From Liolophura sinensis (lineage: Eukaryota > Mollusca > Polyplacophora > Chitonida > Chitonidae), in NCBI RefSeq assembly GCF_032854445.1, contig NC_088304.1, positions 34,641,551 through 34,705,550 of the forward strand: a stretch of DNA of 64,000 nt. Direction: 5' to 3'. The position numbers were made by a program, and so were the translations under genes. The notes under the pieces were generated by a model. That model saw nothing but the letters and a program-made list of their open reading frames with translations, had not been told where the DNA came from and ran no database searches. Below are positions 60,701-64,000 of this stretch, piece by piece (position 1 is the first letter of the stretch; each line of letters starts with the position of its first letter).

Positions 60701-62039
60701 AAACAAAAATTACAGAAACAGATTTCGGTATACCCATGATTAAAATCACATCACGGAACTGCACAAACAGACTTTCATTACTAAAGAAAATTAGTCAATG
60801 ATTTGTGCCATGTTCATTCTTTTAAAAATTCCTCAGTTCCGACCACAAACTGTTGACCAATAAGAATGGGCTGTGGGCTTTATGGAGCGGTTTTTTCAGA
60901 AGAAACTTAATTATTATTAAGTGCGACATAAAATCATTCATAAAATAATTAATTACCCGTATGAATTCATACTAATTATTTGCTCTTCAGGTTTTGGCGC
61001 CATTTTCACCTACATGTCGTCTCTGATGACAAACATGCAGAATTTCCACCCGCGCTATCGCGGCTCCGTCGTTGGGATCCTGGATGCTTTCTTCAGCGCC
61101 GGGCCTGCCTTGTTTGCGCTCATCTATGGCGAATGCTTCGTCAACGGTCACATACACGGCGACGAAGAGAACCAAGATCTGAAGGGTTTCTACTTGATGT
61201 CAGCCATTTGTTTCGCGGTTGTTAATGCCCTCGGTGTCATCTTCTTGACGAAGTACCCGTACGATGGCATGGAAAGCCAGCAGTTAGTGATCAACGACGA
61301 GCTGGTCAAAGGGAACATCAACGGCGACGAGAGCAGAGAAGCAACCAAACCGGAAGTCAACATCACCGGCTTGAAGCTCCTAAAAAATTTTGATTTCCAC
61401 TTCCTGCTGTGGGCGCTCATTTTTTGCGCCTCACTACAGCTCATGTTTCAAAATAACATAACAACTTACTTAAAATCTTTCAACCTGGAGCAGTACAGCA
61501 CCTTGTTTACCGTGCTTGTACCGGTGTCGGCGACAACGTCGAAAGTGTTCGTAGGTTTCATGTCAGATGCACTGATCCATCGCTTCCCTCGCGCCGTCCT
61601 TCTGTTGGCGTTCACTGTTTTCCAGACGGTGATTTTGGCCGTCTGCGTATTCAAAGCCAACAACTTTACTGTTCTTGTTATCGCTACATTCGGAGTTGGA
61701 TTTCCAAACGGCGCCACCTGGTGTCTCACACCGACAATGACCAGCGAGTTTTTTGGCATTAAGTACTTCGGTCGCAACTGGGGCTGGATCATGTTGGGAA
61801 ATGCGGTAGGAGGTCTTATTGTACAGAAAATCTTCGGAGCAATTTATGACAGTAGTATTCACCAGATCGGAGAAACTGACTGCTTTGGACAAGCCTGTTT
61901 TACGTGGAGTTTTGTCGTAGCGCTAGGACTAAGTTTCTGTGCTGTAGTCTTTGACATGGGTTTAGTCGAACGCCAGTGGAAGAAACCAAAAAGAAGTCAC
62001 TCTGAAGTACAACCGATAAGCGGGTTTAAGGAACAGTAG
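57763..62039 (+). CDS. Major facilitator superfamily transporter, nodulin-like type, three exons
   Basis: Exons 57763-57925, 60044-60250 and 60991-62039 join in phase (1, 1) into 1419 bases and 472 residues. Twelve hydrophobic helices can be counted: one in exon 1 (LLVGCLGMGVAGSIFAFNAY), two and most of a third in exon 2 (from SMGNFGISIGFPAGM), and the rest in exon 3. A charged central loop lies near residues 205-245, after helix 6. The SDALIHRFPR segment is a motif-A-like loop between helices 8 and 9. The family includes plant nodulin-like/NFD4-type proteins and many uncharacterised animal members. It is probably a plasma or organelle membrane transporter of an unknown small solute. The ATG at 57763 opens the family-typical N-terminus. 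Introns are 2118 and 740 bases. AATAAA follows at 62132. Confidence 0.85.
58404..58490 (+). mobile_element. SINE family A, 3' fragment
   Basis: CTCCACCATAATGCTG through GAGTACGGTGTGAAACACC with an A-rich tail, in intron 1 of the transporter gene. Confidence 0.75.
58733..58887 (+). promoter_or_regulatory. Promoter-like site with a possible first exon
   Basis: A perfect CRE palindrome TGACGTCA (58733-58740) follows a YY1-like CGCCATTTTG near 58688. An ATG at 58796 in a strong context (AACATGG) opens 30 codons (MASPLGDEQPQIKMYFLTP) ending at CAG with a GTAACA donor at 58888. It could be the start of another transcript inside transporter intron 1. I found no firm partner exon. Confidence 0.3.
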
Positions 62040-62131
62040 TCTTCCTTGATCAATAAGTCTTCAATTGGACCTGACAGTGCTGCAGCTCTCTAATCGTGTG
62101 TTGATGGGCGCAGACGTACAGGGTGAAACCT

Positions 62132-62137
62132 AATAAA
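62132..62137 (+). terminator. Candidate polyadenylation signal
   Basis: AATAAA 93 bases after the transporter stop codon. Confidence 0.6.
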
Positions 62138-63035
62138 ATTGAGCGGGTACTAACCATTAAACAGAAAAGCCACGGATGACAGTTCATTTCCGGTTGTTGC
62201 CAATGCATCCATTTCTTTAGCTACCTTTCAATGTACATGTTGGCCTATAGTTCGCCGTCATCGCTGACATATAGGCCAACTGCTAATGTTTATGCCTCGC
62301 TCCAGGAAGTCCGAACTCCAGCTGAATTCGGCCACATGTGCCAGGTTTTAGATTGGCATGAGAAGCTGACGGACAAAGTTTCTTATCTGGAAAGGATACC
62401 AACAAGCTATACCTTTTGGATATAAGTTATTTATTCTTCAACAATGCAGAATTATTATTAACTGGTTATTTATACGTCCATGCATGTACACGTGGGCCTA
62501 TTTATATATGTGTATATATTATATCTGCGTTGTATATTATGAGGTGTACGTGTAGTATATTACCCTATATTACAGTGGATTTAGTAAAACCCGACACAGC
62601 ATTGGACAAATGCGAACGCCGTCAAATTGTCGGGCACTTCGAACAGTACAGACTTGATCCCGTTTGCATCAACGATACGAGCTGTGTGGCTAGTGAGGGC
62701 AGTGGGCTGCAGAGGAAAGGAAAGCAGCGTATATAACTACAGCATTGCAAGGTTGTGGTATCTACTGATTTTAGTGCTTATCACGATTCAGAGAAAGTCC
62801 TATGCTTCTGATTGGTCAGCCGGTGCATTCGATCGAATAGGCTGGGAATGCAACCTGACACATAAGACATTTTCACGTATATATTTACAGAGGGTCATAC
62901 TGCCTGATTTTTCGTCTCGAAGATGAATATTTTCACGAGCCTGATAAAATATCAGGCCTTATACCCACGCTAAACGCTAGTAGGCCTGCAGCTTAGTGTT
63001 TTCATGTTCCACAGTTTGGTGTTCTCTAATTTTAC
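62138..63035. other. Downstream region with weak coding signals
   Basis: A frame after an acceptor-like CTATATTACAG at 62575 reads DKCERRQIVGHF and VCINDTSCVASEG and ends near 62736. It has three Cys and could be a terminal exon, but no upstream partner was found. Nothing else is recognised. Confidence 0.3.
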
Positions 63036-63303
63036 GGGGGCCTCCGTGGCTCAGTTGGTTAGCGCGCTAGCGCAGCGTAGTGACCCAGGAGCCTCTCACC
63101 AATGCGGTCGCTGTGAGTTCAAGTCCAGCTCATGCTGGCTTACTCTCCGGCCGTAAGTGGGAAGGTCTGCCAAAAACCTGCGGATGGTCGTGGGTTTCCC
63201 CCGGGCTGTGCTCGGTTTCCTCTCACCATAAAGTTGGCCGCCGTCGTATAAGTGAAATATTCTTGAGTACGGCGTAAAACACCAATCAAATAAATAAATA
63301 AAT
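63036..63303 (+). mobile_element. SINE family A, full length
   Basis: The most complete copy in the window: head with A box (GGCTCAGTTGGTTAGC) and B box (GTTCAAGTCCAGCTC), the GGATGGTCGTGGGTTT body, the GTATAAGTGAAATATTC core, and an AAAT-repeat tail. Confidence 0.95.
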
Positions 63304-63730
63304 CTAATTTTACTGATGCCTGTAAATTTTCAGTTTTCATTTGAATTACATCAATTGTCAATGTAAAAAATTATTAGTCTAAGAATTGATGTTAATTGTA
63401 TGTATAATATATTAAAGGTTATTAGATTATCTTTTACCTGAAAATAAACTATGGTATGTAGCGGCCTATACAAATGTTACCTTAACAGTAATTATTTTTT
63501 TTAATTTTTCACTCTACTTGTAAATGACGTAAACCTTTTGCGTGATAATACAGGATCTTATTTATCCCAATATAAGGAGTTTTATTTAAGGATCAAGTGG
63601 TACTCATCAATTTGAGTCGCCTTGCACTCGCGTGGACACACTTGTTAAAGGTTCAATTGCCTGGCTTTCACCGCTCATGTGTTCGTTTGAGCTGTCTGCC
63701 GCTCAATCAAGACCAATATATCGTGTGTTT
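63304..63730. other. AT-rich non-coding stretch
   Basis: Nothing recognised. Confidence 0.4.
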
Positions 63731-63868
63731 ACCATACGGCGTACGTGGGAAAGTTCGTCAAGTAAATACCAAAGGAAGGTGGTTTTTACCCCGAGCACTC
63801 GTCCTCTTCTATCTTTAAAACTTACGGCCATATTATGGCGATAAACACAAGTGAAATAAATAAATAGA
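63731..63868 (+). mobile_element. SINE-related repeat
   Basis: ACGTGGGAAAGTTCGTCAAG, CGGCCATATTATGGCG and a short AAAT-type tail. It is related to 54963-55075 and distantly to family A. Confidence 0.55.
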
Positions 63869-64000
63869 TAATGGGAGCATTAACGCATGCGCCATAGATA
63901 CATGTGTAAATGGATTAATTCTATGTGGTTGAATTTTTTTTATTAGATGGATCCAATAAAATAGGCTCGTTACACAAAATATTCGTTACCATTCACCCGT

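Overview
This is animal nuclear DNA, most likely from a marine lophotrochozoan and probably a mollusc. The reasons are long AT-rich non-coding stretches, genes split by GT-AG introns, many tRNA-derived SINEs, foldback and MITE-like elements and large minisatellites. The SINEs (cores such as GGCCGCCGTCGTATAAGTG and AACGTCGTACTTAACAAT, the second family ending in an ACTC-repeat tail) resemble repeats I associate with mollusc genomes. The species cannot be named from the sequence alone.

Layout. 1-8.1 kb is repeat-rich, with one decayed coding stretch (2544-3116). 8146-9336 (+) is a GT31 beta-1,3-glycosyltransferase with an intact catalytic DDD. 11568-11813 (+) is a fragment of a Crypton-like tyrosine recombinase, and 12223-12404 (-) looks like the last exon of an unidentified gene. 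13-18 kb holds SINEs and inverted-repeat elements. 18275-20516 (+) is a TRIM-type RING/B-box/coiled-coil protein with a propeller-like C-terminus, written in two frames that meet near 18870. 20.6-29.9 kb is mostly repeats, including three minisatellites.

29918-42618 (-) is the main discovery. Eight short exons whose splice phases all agree encode a 428-residue protein. It has a signal peptide, about 14 N-glycosylation sequons, a cysteine-rich middle, a Thr/Ser/Pro-rich stalk and a hydrophobic C-terminal tail, so it is probably a cell-surface glycoprotein. I do not recognise its family. Two of its introns carry minisatellite arrays more than 1 kb long. On the opposite strand inside its first intron lies a second candidate gene for a small secreted cysteine-containing protein (39979-40375, perhaps to 41360).

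42.6-57.7 kb looks like a gene desert with SINEs, MITE-like elements and a 2-kb, 22-bp minisatellite (50380-52335). 57763-62039 (+) is a complete three-exon gene for a 12-helix major facilitator transporter of the nodulin-like type. A promoter-like site with a possible first exon (58733-58887) sits in its first intron. The window ends in SINEs.

The genes do not form a pathway: they are ordinary, unlinked animal genes. Many long open frames, above all those at 30.0-33.7 kb, are products of tandem repeats and not genes. All splice sites were read by eye and have no transcript support.
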